Positions 1 through 6,126 of a stretch of 9,796 nucleotides of DNA are shown here, piece after piece. This stretch comes from Clostridia bacterium. GTDB lineage: Bacteria > Bacillota_A > Clostridia > Christensenellales > Aristaeellaceae. The notes beneath the pieces are model-generated. The model was not told the DNA's origin. It did no database searches and saw nothing but the letters and a program-made list of their open reading frames with translations. Each line of letters starts with the position of its first letter. The first letter of the stretch is position 1. The position numbers and the translations under genes were made by a program. Location: contig JAFRMB010000149.1 of the NCBI GenBank assembly GCA_017430945.1, forward strand, positions 1-9,796. The letters are read 5' to 3'.

Positions 1-586
1 CGTCGTGAAGGGCATCGTTCGCCGCCTGGCGGACTTCGGCGCCTTCGTGGATATCGGCGGCGTGGACGGCCTGGTGCATGTGACCGACCTCAGCTGGGGC
101 CGCGTGAAGCATCCCTCCGACGTGGTTTCCGTGGGCCAGGAGATCGACGTGAAGATCCTGAACATCGATCCCGAGCGCGAGCGCATCTCCCTGTCCTACA
201 AGCAGACCCAGCCCCGCCCCTGGACCGTCGCCGGTGAGAAGTATCCGGTGGGCTCTGTGGTGGAGGGCAAGGTCGTGCGCATCACCACCTTCGGCGCGTT
301 CGTCGAGCTGGAGCCCGGCCTGGACGGCCTGGTGCATATCTCCCAGTGCGCGCTGACCCGCATCGCCAAGGTCGAAGATGCCGTGAACGTGGGCGACATC
401 GTTCGCGTGAAGGTCCTGGACGTCAACACCGAAGCCAAGCGCATCTCCCTGTCCATCCGCGAGGTGCTCGAGGACGAGGCCATGGAAGCCAACCCCGATG
501 AGGGCGAATACGACATCGAGGACATCCCCAGCGAGGACATCCCCAGCGAGGAGCAGCCTGAAGAGGAAGCGCCCGTCGAGGAATGA
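1..586 (+). CDS. rpsA: Ribosomal protein S1 homologue, C-terminal part (5' truncated by window edge)
   Basis: The reading frame is open from the left edge (first complete codon at base 2), so this is the C-terminal end of a longer gene; the GTG at base 5 is internal, not a start. It encodes two S1 (OB-fold) RNA-binding domains. The first runs over roughly residues 1-66, with the motifs DFGAFVDIGGVDGLVHVTDL and ERISLSYKQ. The second runs over roughly residues 80-150, with TTFGAFVELEPGLDGLVHIS and KRISLSIRE. They match domains 3 and 4 of Firmicute S1, which binds mRNA, in some lineages at the ribosome. An acidic tail of about 40 residues follows, containing a duplicated EDIPS unit. In many Clostridia S1 is fused behind IspH; the N-terminus is outside the window, so I cannot tell here. 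It could instead be another multi-S1 protein, but domain order and spacing favour RpsA. Confidence 0.88.
   Translation, partial: VVKGIVRRLADFGAFVDIGGVDGLVHVTDLSWGRVKHPSDVVSVGQEIDVKILNIDPERERISLSYKQTQPRPWTVAGEKYPVGSVVEGKVVRITTFGAFVELEPGLDGLVHISQCALTRIAKVEDAVNVGDIVRVKVLDVNTEAKRISLSIREVLEDEAMEANPDEGEYDIEDIPSEDIPSEEQPEEEAPVEE
518..547 (+). repeat. 15-bp tandem duplication in the S1 acidic tail
   Basis: Two identical copies of GAGGACATCCCCAGC (518-532 and 533-547) encode the duplicated peptide EDIPS in the acidic C-terminal tail. The duplication keeps the frame, and it is likely a slippage product in an unstructured tail. Confidence 0.85.
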
Positions 587-598
587 TCCGGCATGACC

Positions 599-621
599 GC
601 CGGAGCCACTGACGCTCCGGC
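599..621 (+). terminator. Hairpin just after the S1 stop codon
   Basis: GCCGGAGC (599-606) and GCTCCGGC (614-621) form a perfect 8-bp stem with a 7-nt loop, starting 12 nt after the S1 stop. A short T run (632-635) lies 10 nt further on, which is too far for a classical intrinsic terminator. It may be a weak terminator, an mRNA 3' stabiliser, or part of the folded leader of the next gene. Confidence 0.45.
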
Positions 622-645
622 CCGGACGTAGTTTTCATGCAGACG

Positions 646-709
646 CAGGGGCGACGTTGCGCCGCCTGCCGGGTGTACGACCCTGGCGGGCATCGCATCG
701 CCGCCCCTG
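646..709 (+). other. Long imperfect inverted repeat / stem-loop in the hydrolase leader
   Basis: This 64-nt segment folds back on itself almost completely. CAGGGGCG (646-653) pairs with CGCCCCTG (702-709). CG (655-656) pairs with 699-700, and TGCG (658-661) with CGCA (694-697). An 11-bp stem, 664-674 with 680-691 (one bulged T at 684), is closed by a 5-nt GTACG loop. There is no T tract after it, so it is not a terminator itself. It could be a structured leader RNA or a palindromic intergenic element. I do not recognise it as a known riboswitch. Confidence 0.6.
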
Positions 710-723
710 TGGTGTTTCATCCG

Positions 724-752
724 GGCCGTCGGACGGCATCCGGACGGCCTTT
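724..752 (+). terminator. Possible terminator or attenuator hairpin upstream of the hydrolase
   Basis: GGCCGTC (724-730) pairs with GACGGCC (743-749). The stem continues inward with GGA/TCC (731-733/739-741, G742 bulged) and is followed directly by TTT (750-752). It ends 9 nt before the ribosome binding site of the hydrolase. The T run is short, so termination would be weak or conditional. It may end S1 transcripts or control read-through into the hydrolase gene. Confidence 0.4.
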
Positions 753-774
753 GGATCCCGAAAGGAGCGATCCC

Positions 775-1710
775 ATGTCCGTTGTCAATCAATTCTCGTT
801 GAACTCGGAGGTCGACGGGCTGGCGCTGTCGGTCTGCACGGTCCTGCCCGAGGGCAAGCCCCGCGGCCTCGTGCAGTTCGCCCATGGCATGGCGGAGCAC
901 AAGATGCGCTATCTGCCGTTCATGCAGTTTCTCGCGGACCACGGCTACGCCTGCATCATCAATGACCATCGCGGCCACGGCGGCAGCGTCAGGTCGAAGG
1001 ATGACCTGGGGTACTTCTACGCCGGCGGCGCGTGTGCGCTGGTCGAAGATCTGCACCAGCTGACGCTCTGGTTCAAGGGTCAGTACCCCGGGATACCGCT
1101 CATACTGTTCGGTCACAGCATGGGTTCGCTGGCCGTGCGCGTCTATCGGCAGCGATACGACGGAGACATCGACGCGCTCGTGGTGTGCGGGAGCCCGGGG
1201 CGCAATCCCGCCGCCGGCGCGGGGCTCCTTCTGAACCGCCTGATGACGCTGTTCAAGGGCGAGCGCTACATCAGCCGCATGTTCGTCAACATGACCACGG
1301 GCGCCTTCAGCAAGGCGCACCCGAGCCCGGACACCCCGAACGCGTGGCTGTCCACCAACCAGGACAACGTACAGCGCTATGACGCCGACCCGCTCTGCGG
1401 CTTCCCTTTCACGCTGAACGGCTATCGCGCCCTGCTCGAGCTCATGCGGGACGCCTATGCCGCCGTGCCCGCCGCGCACCCGGAGCTTCCGATACACTTC
1501 ATCTCCGGGGCTCAGGATCCCTGTGCCCCCGATGAAAAGGGTTTTGAGGATGCCGTCGGCAACCTGCGCAGCGCCGGATACACCCGCGTTTCCTCAAAGC
1601 TCTATCCCGGCATGCGGCACGAGATACTGAACCACGCCGAACACCAGCTGGTCTATGACGATCTGCTTCGGCTGTTCGACGGCTGGGTACGGCCCGCCGG
1701 TGCCCGTTGA
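775..1710 (+). CDS. Alpha/beta hydrolase, monoacylglycerol lipase / serine aminopeptidase S33-like
   Basis: This is a 311-residue cytoplasmic serine hydrolase with no signal peptide or membrane segment. The start is the ATG at 775 because AAAGGAG at 761-767 is well placed; the frame is open further up to 637, but that stretch is hairpin leader. Catalytic signature: nucleophile Ser115 in GHSMG, acid Asp248 in SGAQDPC, His282 in GMRHEIL, plus HGMAEH near residue 37 for the oxyanion hole and NDHRGHG at 63-69. These match the YtpA/monoglyceride-lipase group (Hydrolase_4), which cleaves acyl esters of monoacylglycerols or lysophospholipids. The substrate here is inferred, not shown. No promoter is evident in the gap after S1, so it may be read through from S1 or controlled by the folded leader. 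It ends just before a strong terminator. Confidence 0.85.
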   Translation: MSVVNQFSLNSEVDGLALSVCTVLPEGKPRGLVQFAHGMAEHKMRYLPFMQFLADHGYACIINDHRGHGGSVRSKDDLGYFYAGGACALVEDLHQLTLWFKGQYPGIPLILFGHSMGSLAVRVYRQRYDGDIDALVVCGSPGRNPAAGAGLLLNRLMTLFKGERYISRMFVNMTTGAFSKAHPSPDTPNAWLSTNQDNVQRYDADPLCGFPFTLNGYRALLELMRDAYAAVPAAHPELPIHFISGAQDPCAPDEKGFEDAVGNLRSAGYTRVSSKLYPGMRHEILNHAEHQLVYDDLLRLFDGWVRPAGAR

Positions 1711-1749
1711 CGATGCGGTCCCCGGCCGGAGATATCCATGCCGCGAGAC

Positions 1750-1787
1750 AAGGCCCCGATGATCCTGTTCCGATCATCGGGGCCTTT
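1750..1787 (+). terminator. Intrinsic terminator of the hydrolase gene, between convergent genes
   Basis: A perfect 15-bp stem, 1750-1764 with 1772-1786, encloses a 7-nt loop (CTGTTCC). It ends in TTT and lies 40 nt after the hydrolase stop. On the opposite strand the stem also ends in TT, and the convergent MarR gene stops at 1823, so the hairpin may serve both transcripts. Confidence 0.85.
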
Positions 1788-1822
1788 GCCGTTCCAACGC
1801 GCCTGCGCCCTTCGGCCCCGGC

Positions 1823-2746
1823 TCATACCTGTACGCCGCCATCCGTCGGAAAGCCGCGGTGGTCCATCCCGTCATCCGCCTCTGCCGGGCGCACCGGCAG
1901 CGTTTGGAAGCGCCCGTCCGTCTCCGGCGGCCGGATCGGCATCGTATCAAAGCGTCCGTCCGTCTCCGGCGGCCGGATCGGCATCGTCCGGAACTGACCG
2001 CCCGGCTGCGGCCCGCGCTCCAGCCGGCCTGCCCAGTCGGTGAGCAACACCCGCAGCAAACGCGCCAGCGTCTCACGCTCCGAGGCGTCCAATGCCTCAA
2101 ACGCCGCGTCATCCGCCGTCGGGGTCGATCCCGCGATCATCTGACGGCCCGCGTCCGTGATGCGCAGCAGGTTGCCTCTTCGGTCCTCGCCCTTTTCACG
2201 GCTCACCAGGTCCTTCTTCTCAAGCTTCGATACGATCTCGCTCATCGATCCCGGCTGGACGCCCAGCATCTGCTGGAGTTCGCGCTGTGAGATGCCTTCC
2301 CGGCCGGCCAGGATGGAGAGGATCAGCTGCTGCCCGCGCGCCGCGCCCGCGCCGGGGCGATGGTGCATGAGGCGGCCGGCCATCGCCAGCAGATCCATTA
2401 GCCCCGCGTTCCCGATGCGCTCACGCAGCAGTTCTCCGTCCGGCATCGGACGCGGCGGACGTCCGAACGGCGGCCGGCCGCCGTGGGGCGGCATGCCCGG
2501 CCCGCCGTGCCCGTGCCCGCCATGACCGGGACGGCCGAAGCCTGGTCCTTCCCGGTGCCCGCCGAAGCCGTGCGGCGCGTCGTTCCCGTCGAAGCCGCGG
2601 CAGCTGCGCCCGCCACCGGTCATCTCACCGGCCGGTCCGTCGTTCTCCATGCCGTAACCCACGGCTTCCATGATCTGCCGCCCGCGCCCGCAGCGCAGCG
2701 CATCCATCGGGCAGCGAACGTCACATCCATTGCAATACCCGTTCAT
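1823..2746 (-). CDS. MarR-family regulator with N-terminal Cys cluster, Gly/His linker and C-terminal repeats
   Basis: This 307-residue protein is about twice the usual MarR length. The start is the ATG at 2746, with AAAGGA 8 nt upstream; the in-frame GTG at 2788 lies between the -35 and -10 boxes and cannot be the start. Residues 5-19 hold four cysteines (YCNGCDVRCPMDALRCGRG; C5, C8, C12, C19), a likely metal or Fe-S site. Residues 40-104 are a low-complexity Gly/His/Pro linker. Residues 105-205 are the winged helix-turn-helix: QQLILSILAGREGISQREL, then QPGSMSEIVSKLEKKDLV (recognition helix) and a wing around REKGEDRRGNLLRIT. Residues 250-290 carry three 14-residue repeats of the type GRFDTMPIRPPETD. 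MarR proteins usually repress by binding palindromes as dimers. No transporter gene adjoins it, so its target beyond its own promoter is unknown. Confidence 0.85.
   Translation of the reverse strand: MNGYCNGCDVRCPMDALRCGRGRQIMEAVGYGMENDGPAGEMTGGGRSCRGFDGNDAPHGFGGHREGPGFGRPGHGGHGHGGPGMPPHGGRPPFGRPPRPMPDGELLRERIGNAGLMDLLAMAGRLMHHRPGAGAARGQQLILSILAGREGISQRELQQMLGVQPGSMSEIVSKLEKKDLVSREKGEDRRGNLLRITDAGRQMIAGSTPTADDAAFEALDASERETLARLLRVLLTDWAGRLERGPQPGGQFRTMPIRPPETDGRFDTMPIRPPETDGRFQTLPVRPAEADDGMDHRGFPTDGGVQV
1873..1999. repeat. Three-copy 42-bp tandem repeat within the MarR-like gene
   Basis: Two units share a 31-bp identical core (1915-1945 and 1957-1987), exactly 42 bp apart, and a third, degenerate unit lies at about 1873-1914. 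The period is 14 codons, so the frame is kept. It encodes a Pro/Arg/Asp-rich tail, probably disordered. Confidence 0.85.
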
Positions 2747-2765
2747 GTACATCATCCTTTCATTC

Positions 2766-2817
2766 ATTCGGTACCTAAATGATAGCACTGCCCGCCCCGA
2801 TTGTCAAGGTACCGAAT
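2766..2817 (-). promoter_or_regulatory. MarR promoter flanked by an 11-bp inverted repeat (putative autoregulatory operators)
   Basis: On the minus strand, -35 TTGACA (2807-2802), a 17-bp spacer and -10 TATCAT (2784-2779) form a near-consensus sigma-A promoter. AT-rich sequence lies upstream of it. Perfect inverted arms ATTCGGTACCT (2766-2776) and AGGTACCGAAT (2807-2817), each centred on the palindrome GGTACC, cover the start-site region and the sequence just upstream of the -35 box. The geometry suggests two operator sites for repression by the encoded regulator. Binding is inferred. Confidence 0.75.
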
Positions 2818-2918
2818 TATATATTAACCAGTCTTTTACATTTAAACCGATATGGAGATGGCCGGGCGCGGCCCGCGCCGTCGGATGCACTTCACGCGGG
2901 CCTGAGCGCGGCACGATG
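2818..2918. other. Intergenic stretch, no gene seen
   Basis: This stretch lies between the MarR promoter and the phosphoesterase terminator. It is AT-rich up to about 2855, a possible UP-element for the MarR promoter. A GC-rich hairpin follows (GGCGCG 2865-2870 with CGCGCC 2874-2879, 3-nt loop) with no T tract. I see no coding potential or known RNA. Confidence 0.5.
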
Positions 2919-2958
2919 AAAGCCCCGTCCGTCGGCTATGCCGTCGGGACGGGGCTTT
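2919..2958 (-). terminator. Terminator of the five-gene minus-strand operon
   Basis: A 12-bp perfect stem, AAAGCCCCGTCC (2919-2930) with GGACGGGGCTTT (2947-2958), contains a small inner hairpin (CGGC/GCCG around TAT). It begins 14 nt beyond the phosphoesterase stop codon. On the minus strand the 3' arm ends in TTT, which is a short U tract. Its position just after the last gene of the operon supports a terminator. Confidence 0.75.
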
Positions 2959-2971
2959 GGTTCGTCTTGGC

Positions 2972-3565
2972 TCACAATTCGATCACGTATCGCTTGTAGG
3001 CATTGACCACCTGCGTGTCGCCGCGCTGTCGGACGCGCTGAAAGCTCAACGCAGCATATTGGGGATGGACATGGCCATGGACCATGAATCGGGGATGATA
3101 CCGGTCGATCAGACGGTTGAAGATCTCAAAGCCGCAGTGCGCCGGATCCGGCTGGTCCCCCACACCGCGTGCCGGCGCGTGGGTGAGCAGTATATCGAAG
3201 CCACGGCGTCGCCACAGCTTCCACCACAGCCGCTGAACGCGGCGGCGCATCTCGCGCTCGGTGAACATGTTCGACCCGGGCCGATAGCGCATACTGCCGC
3301 CCAGGCCCAGCACGCGGACGCCCTGGTGCACATAGATATCGCCGTCGACGCAGACGCAGCCCTCGGGCGGGTGCGCCTCGTAGCCTGAATCGTGATTGCC
3401 GCAGACATAGAGGATCGGCGCATCGGTAAAGCATGTCAGGAAGGACAGGTATTCCGACGGCAGGTCGCCGCAGGACAGCACCAGGTCGATGCCATCCAGC
3501 AGAGAGCGATCCAGATAATCCCAAAGCGCCTTGTCGGCGACATCGGAGAGCACCAGTATCTTCAT
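2972..3565 (-). CDS. Calcineurin-like metallophosphoesterase, small YfcE/MJ0936-like type
   Basis: This 197-residue protein is a compact metallophosphoesterase. The ATG at 3565 is chosen because AAGGGAG lies 8 nt upstream; a GTG at 3574 would overlap that site. Metal-binding motifs appear in order: LSD (Asp8), CGDL (Asp34), GNHD (Asn57, His58, Asp59), LLTHAP (His129) and HGHVH (His163, His165, His167). The usual DxH of motif I reads DVA here, so the first metal-ligand histidine is missing. An Arg/Trp-rich helix (105-121) precedes the fifth strand. Family members hydrolyse phosphodiesters or phosphomonoesters, including nucleotides; the substrate here is unknown. It is the last gene of the operon, 83 nt after the ParB-like/BMP gene, with no strong terminator in between, and is followed by a hairpin terminator. 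Confidence 0.82.
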   Translation of the reverse strand: MKILVLSDVADKALWDYLDRSLLDGIDLVLSCGDLPSEYLSFLTCFTDAPILYVCGNHDSGYEAHPPEGCVCVDGDIYVHQGVRVLGLGGSMRYRPGSNMFTEREMRRRVQRLWWKLWRRRGFDILLTHAPARGVGDQPDPAHCGFEIFNRLIDRYHPRFMVHGHVHPQYAALSFQRVRQRGDTQVVNAYKRYVIEL

Positions 3566-3648
3566 GCCCCGCACTCCCTTCGCCTGTCAAACGGCTGCGA
3601 GCGCCGCACGAAGGCGCCTCACGGCACGCCGGTCTGCCATCGATCCGT

Positions 3649-5592
3649 CTACTTTTCCACCTGCCAGTTGAACTGTGCGGCATCCGGCACGGCGCCCTCG
3701 CGGATGCCCTGGAGCTCCACCAGCGCGCGCGCCTGCGGCCTGAGATCTGTCGTGTCGGGGAAGCCGCCGACCACGTTCTCGACGAGCCAATCCATCGCGA
3801 TGAGCTCCGCCGGCGTCAGTCGCCCGTCCGCAGGACAGCGGGCAACGCCTGACTGGTCGCGGATCAGACCCTCGAACGGCCAGAACACGCCCTCGCGGAT
3901 GTGGTCCTTGACCAGCGACACCAGCCTGCGCAAGCCGGTGTCCACCTCCTCGGACATCAACACGTCGATGGCATCGGAGGAGAGCCCCCACCAATAGTTC
4001 ACCGCCTGCGCGGCGGCACCGCCGTCGTCCTTCCAGTTACCCTGCAGCACGCTGCGGGCGAGAGATTCATAGATCCTGCCCCACAAAAACACCGGGATCG
4101 CCAGGCTGTGCTTCTGGCTGCCGGACACCGAATACAGGCCGTTTTCCACGTCCTGATAGCACGGCGCTGACACGTCGCGGCTGGAGATGATGTCCACCCT
4201 TTCGTCGTCAAACGGCCGGTTCGGATCGAAGTCCACCCGCGTAGACCAGTTGAGCAGCACCTTGACGCGCGGATTGACCATCCGCGCGCCGAGCGCAAAG
4301 GCGTTGATGCTGGCCGCCATGCCGCAGATGGGGTAATCCGCCACATAGCCGACGCGGCCGGTCCGGGTCATCGCGCCGGCGATCATGCCCACCAGGAACT
4401 TTGCCTCGTAGATGCGCAGATAATAGGACCGCACGCGCTGCCACGAAGCCAGCAGCGAGCAGTTCACGATCCTCGCCTCAGGGAACTTCACAGATGCCTT
4501 CATGGATGCGGACAGCATCACCGGCGATGTCGTGAAGATCAGCCGGCAGCCCTCGCCGATCAGCCGCTCGATCTCGGCTTCATACCGCTCCGGCGCCTCG
4601 CACACGCAGACCTCCGTCTCGACCCTGTCCCCCAGGGCGTTCTCCAGATCGATGCGCCCCAGGTCATGCCAGTAGATCCATCCGGACGCATCGGGCGCCT
4701 TGCTGTACAGGAAGGCCGCCCGCACCTTTGCCGGTCCGAACAGCGTGTTCAGCAGATTGCCGCCCTTTTTGAGCTGGTCGGTCTGCATGATGAGCGCCAC
4801 GCTGTCCTGGCGCTCGTTCTTTTCAAACTCCGGCCAAAGCGCCTTGACCTCGACCTGGAGCTCGCGATCGAGCTTGTGCGGCGCACCGTCGTAACCGCAG
4901 GCTTTCAGGTAGATCAGAAAGGCGTCACCGGTGGTCATCGGCAGGCGATCCCCGTTGAGGGCCTTGTACACCGCCCGAAAGCGGATATAGGCGGCCTGAA
5001 AATCCGTCCTGGCCTCACTGGTCCACGTCTCCCCAGGCTTCACACCGAGCAGCTCATAGAGCAGCGCTACGCTGCCCGGCTTGGAGAACCAGAGATAATT
5101 GATGTGGGCGTCCTCGAAGAGCGTCAGATATTCGGCGTAGAGCCGGCCCTCCGGCGTGTCGCTGTGCTCGGGCAGCACGCGGGTGACCTCGGCCTCGATG
5201 GACACAGCGTTCAGGTATTTCATGACGCTGACCCGCTTGTTGCCCTCGACCACGTAATACAGGCCCATGTACTCGCACACGACGATCGGCTGGCGCACGC
5301 CGTCAGCCACCACCCCGTCATAGAGCATGCTCCATTTCATCGAAAACTCGCTGCCCGGATCCAGGATCGGCAGGAAATTCGCCGCGAAGGCGTTGGTCCG
5401 CCCCTTCGACGCCGTGCCGACCACCTTGCTGAGCGGCACCTGCATGAGCCCCAGCGCGCGCCGGGGCAGCGCGTTCAACCGCGCTTCGACCTCTTCAAGG
5501 ACCGGCAGCGACGGGTTTTGCCGCCGCTGCAGTCTCGTGTGGTATTCCTTCAGGCCAAGCTTGCGCGCCTTGGCGTAATCGACTGCACCCAT
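3649..5592 (-). CDS. ParB-like domain fused to a BMP/PnrA-type ligand-binding domain, cytoplasmic
   Basis: This is a 647-residue protein with no signal peptide and no lipobox. Residues 1-45 are a basic helical leader. Residues about 50-138 resemble a ParB/sulfiredoxin-fold domain: QVPLSKVVGT opening, then RQPIVVCEY, YYVVEGNKRVSVMKYL, where GNKR (117-120) sits at the place of the ParB GERR box. Residues 145-285 are a helical linker. Residues about 288-545 look like a type-1 periplasmic binding fold of the BMP (TmpC/PnrA/Med) family, with RAAFLYSK at its start and the family hallmark YEAKFLVGMIAGAMTRTGRV near 395-413. Residues 546-647 are a C-terminal extension. BMP proteins usually bind purine nucleosides outside the cell; this one would act inside. 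The start at 5592 has GGGAG 7 nt upstream and is 18 nt after the deacylase stop. Whether the N-terminal domain binds DNA or nucleotide is unknown. Confidence 0.8.
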   Translation of the reverse strand: MGAVDYAKARKLGLKEYHTRLQRRQNPSLPVLEEVEARLNALPRRALGLMQVPLSKVVGTASKGRTNAFAANFLPILDPGSEFSMKWSMLYDGVVADGVRQPIVVCEYMGLYYVVEGNKRVSVMKYLNAVSIEAEVTRVLPEHSDTPEGRLYAEYLTLFEDAHINYLWFSKPGSVALLYELLGVKPGETWTSEARTDFQAAYIRFRAVYKALNGDRLPMTTGDAFLIYLKACGYDGAPHKLDRELQVEVKALWPEFEKNERQDSVALIMQTDQLKKGGNLLNTLFGPAKVRAAFLYSKAPDASGWIYWHDLGRIDLENALGDRVETEVCVCEAPERYEAEIERLIGEGCRLIFTTSPVMLSASMKASVKFPEARIVNCSLLASWQRVRSYYLRIYEAKFLVGMIAGAMTRTGRVGYVADYPICGMAASINAFALGARMVNPRVKVLLNWSTRVDFDPNRPFDDERVDIISSRDVSAPCYQDVENGLYSVSGSQKHSLAIPVFLWGRIYESLARSVLQGNWKDDGGAAAQAVNYWWGLSSDAIDVLMSEEVDTGLRRLVSLVKDHIREGVFWPFEGLIRDQSGVARCPADGRLTPAELIAMDWLVENVVGGFPDTTDLRPQARALVELQGIREGAVPDAAQFNWQVEK

Positions 5593-5610
5593 CTCATCGC
5601 TCCCGGCGCT

Positions 5611-6126
5611 TCACGCGCCTTCCATAAAATCGTGGATCTCCACCCAAATGGGGCTCACGCCCACGGCCGGCAGGAATCGCCCGAAGAAATCATCGGACGA
5701 CATCGCCAGGCTCCATGTATTGTCACAGGGATGGAACGCAAGCAGCGGCAGCTCCCGCAGGGCAGCGTCGACGATGAGCCTCACCTCGTGGGCGGCATCG
5801 AAGATCAGCCCCATGGGGCTGGCTGAACCCGGCCTGCAGTGCAGCGCGCGCATCAGCTCCGCCTCAGGCGCGAAGCTCAGTCGACTCGACCCGGACTGCT
5901 TCGAGATGTCCGCCGTGTGAAAACGCGCTTCCGGCCGCGTGATGCACAGATACAGCCGTTTGCCGTTCTTCGTGGTCAGAAAGATGTTCTTCGCCATCGT
6001 CGCGCCGAGCTGCGCGCCGACGCCCGCGCAATCCGCCATCGTTGCGGCGGGCGCGTGTTCCAGCTTGCGGTATGGGATCATCCTGCCGTCCAGAAAGCCG
6101 AATACCGTCTTGACGTCCGCGTTCAC
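5611..6126 (-). CDS. YbaK/ProXp-type aminoacyl-tRNA deacylase (PrdX-like)
   Basis: This 171-residue, single-domain protein is of the YbaK/aaRS-associated family, which hydrolyses mischarged tRNA such as Ala-tRNA(Pro) in trans. Visible family features are EHAPAAT (His24), the conserved lysine in MAKNIFL (Lys46), the glycine-rich GxxxP loop PGSASPMG (Gly100, Pro104), and a late HPCDNTWS (His132, Asn136). The ending FxxVGVSPIWVEI is typical of the PrdX/ProXp-ala subgroup rather than of the Cys-tRNA(Pro) deacylase YbaK, but that distinction is inferred. The start is a GTG at 6126 that overlaps the TGA of the helicase loader gene by 4 nt (GTGA), so translation is probably coupled. It is the third gene of the operon. 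Confidence 0.85.
   Translation of the reverse strand: MNADVKTVFGFLDGRMIPYRKLEHAPAATMADCAGVGAQLGATMAKNIFLTTKNGKRLYLCITRPEARFHTADISKQSGSSRLSFAPEAELMRALHCRPGSASPMGLIFDAAHEVRLIVDAALRELPLLAFHPCDNTWSLAMSSDDFFGRFLPAVGVSPIWVEIHDFMEGA

Noticed and set aside
637..774. In-frame upstream extension of the hydrolase
   Set aside because: This stretch forms strong hairpins, adds no family sequence, and the ATG at 775 has a well-spaced AAAGGAG.
196..1497. 433-codon open frame on the minus strand
   Set aside because: It is antisense to both S1 and the hydrolase and spans the hairpin-filled gap. Its translation is low-complexity and unlike any family.
1915..1987. CRISPR-like repeated 31-bp sequence
   Set aside because: There are only two to three units, the spacing is an exact multiple of three, and the repeats lie in frame within the MarR-like gene, so it is a coding tandem repeat.
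2747..2788. Longer MarR start at GTG 2788
   Set aside because: The GTG lies inside the spacer between the -35 and -10 boxes, so it would not be transcribed.
3566..3648. Terminator or promoter between the ParB-like/BMP gene and the phosphoesterase
   Set aside because: Only an imperfect GC-rich pairing near 3599-3619 is visible. It lacks a T run, and I see no convincing -35/-10 pair.
4666..5826. 386-codon open frame on the plus strand
   Set aside because: It is antisense to the ParB-like/BMP gene and runs into the deacylase. Its His/Arg/Leu-rich translation has no recognisable domain and is a shadow of high-G+C coding DNA.
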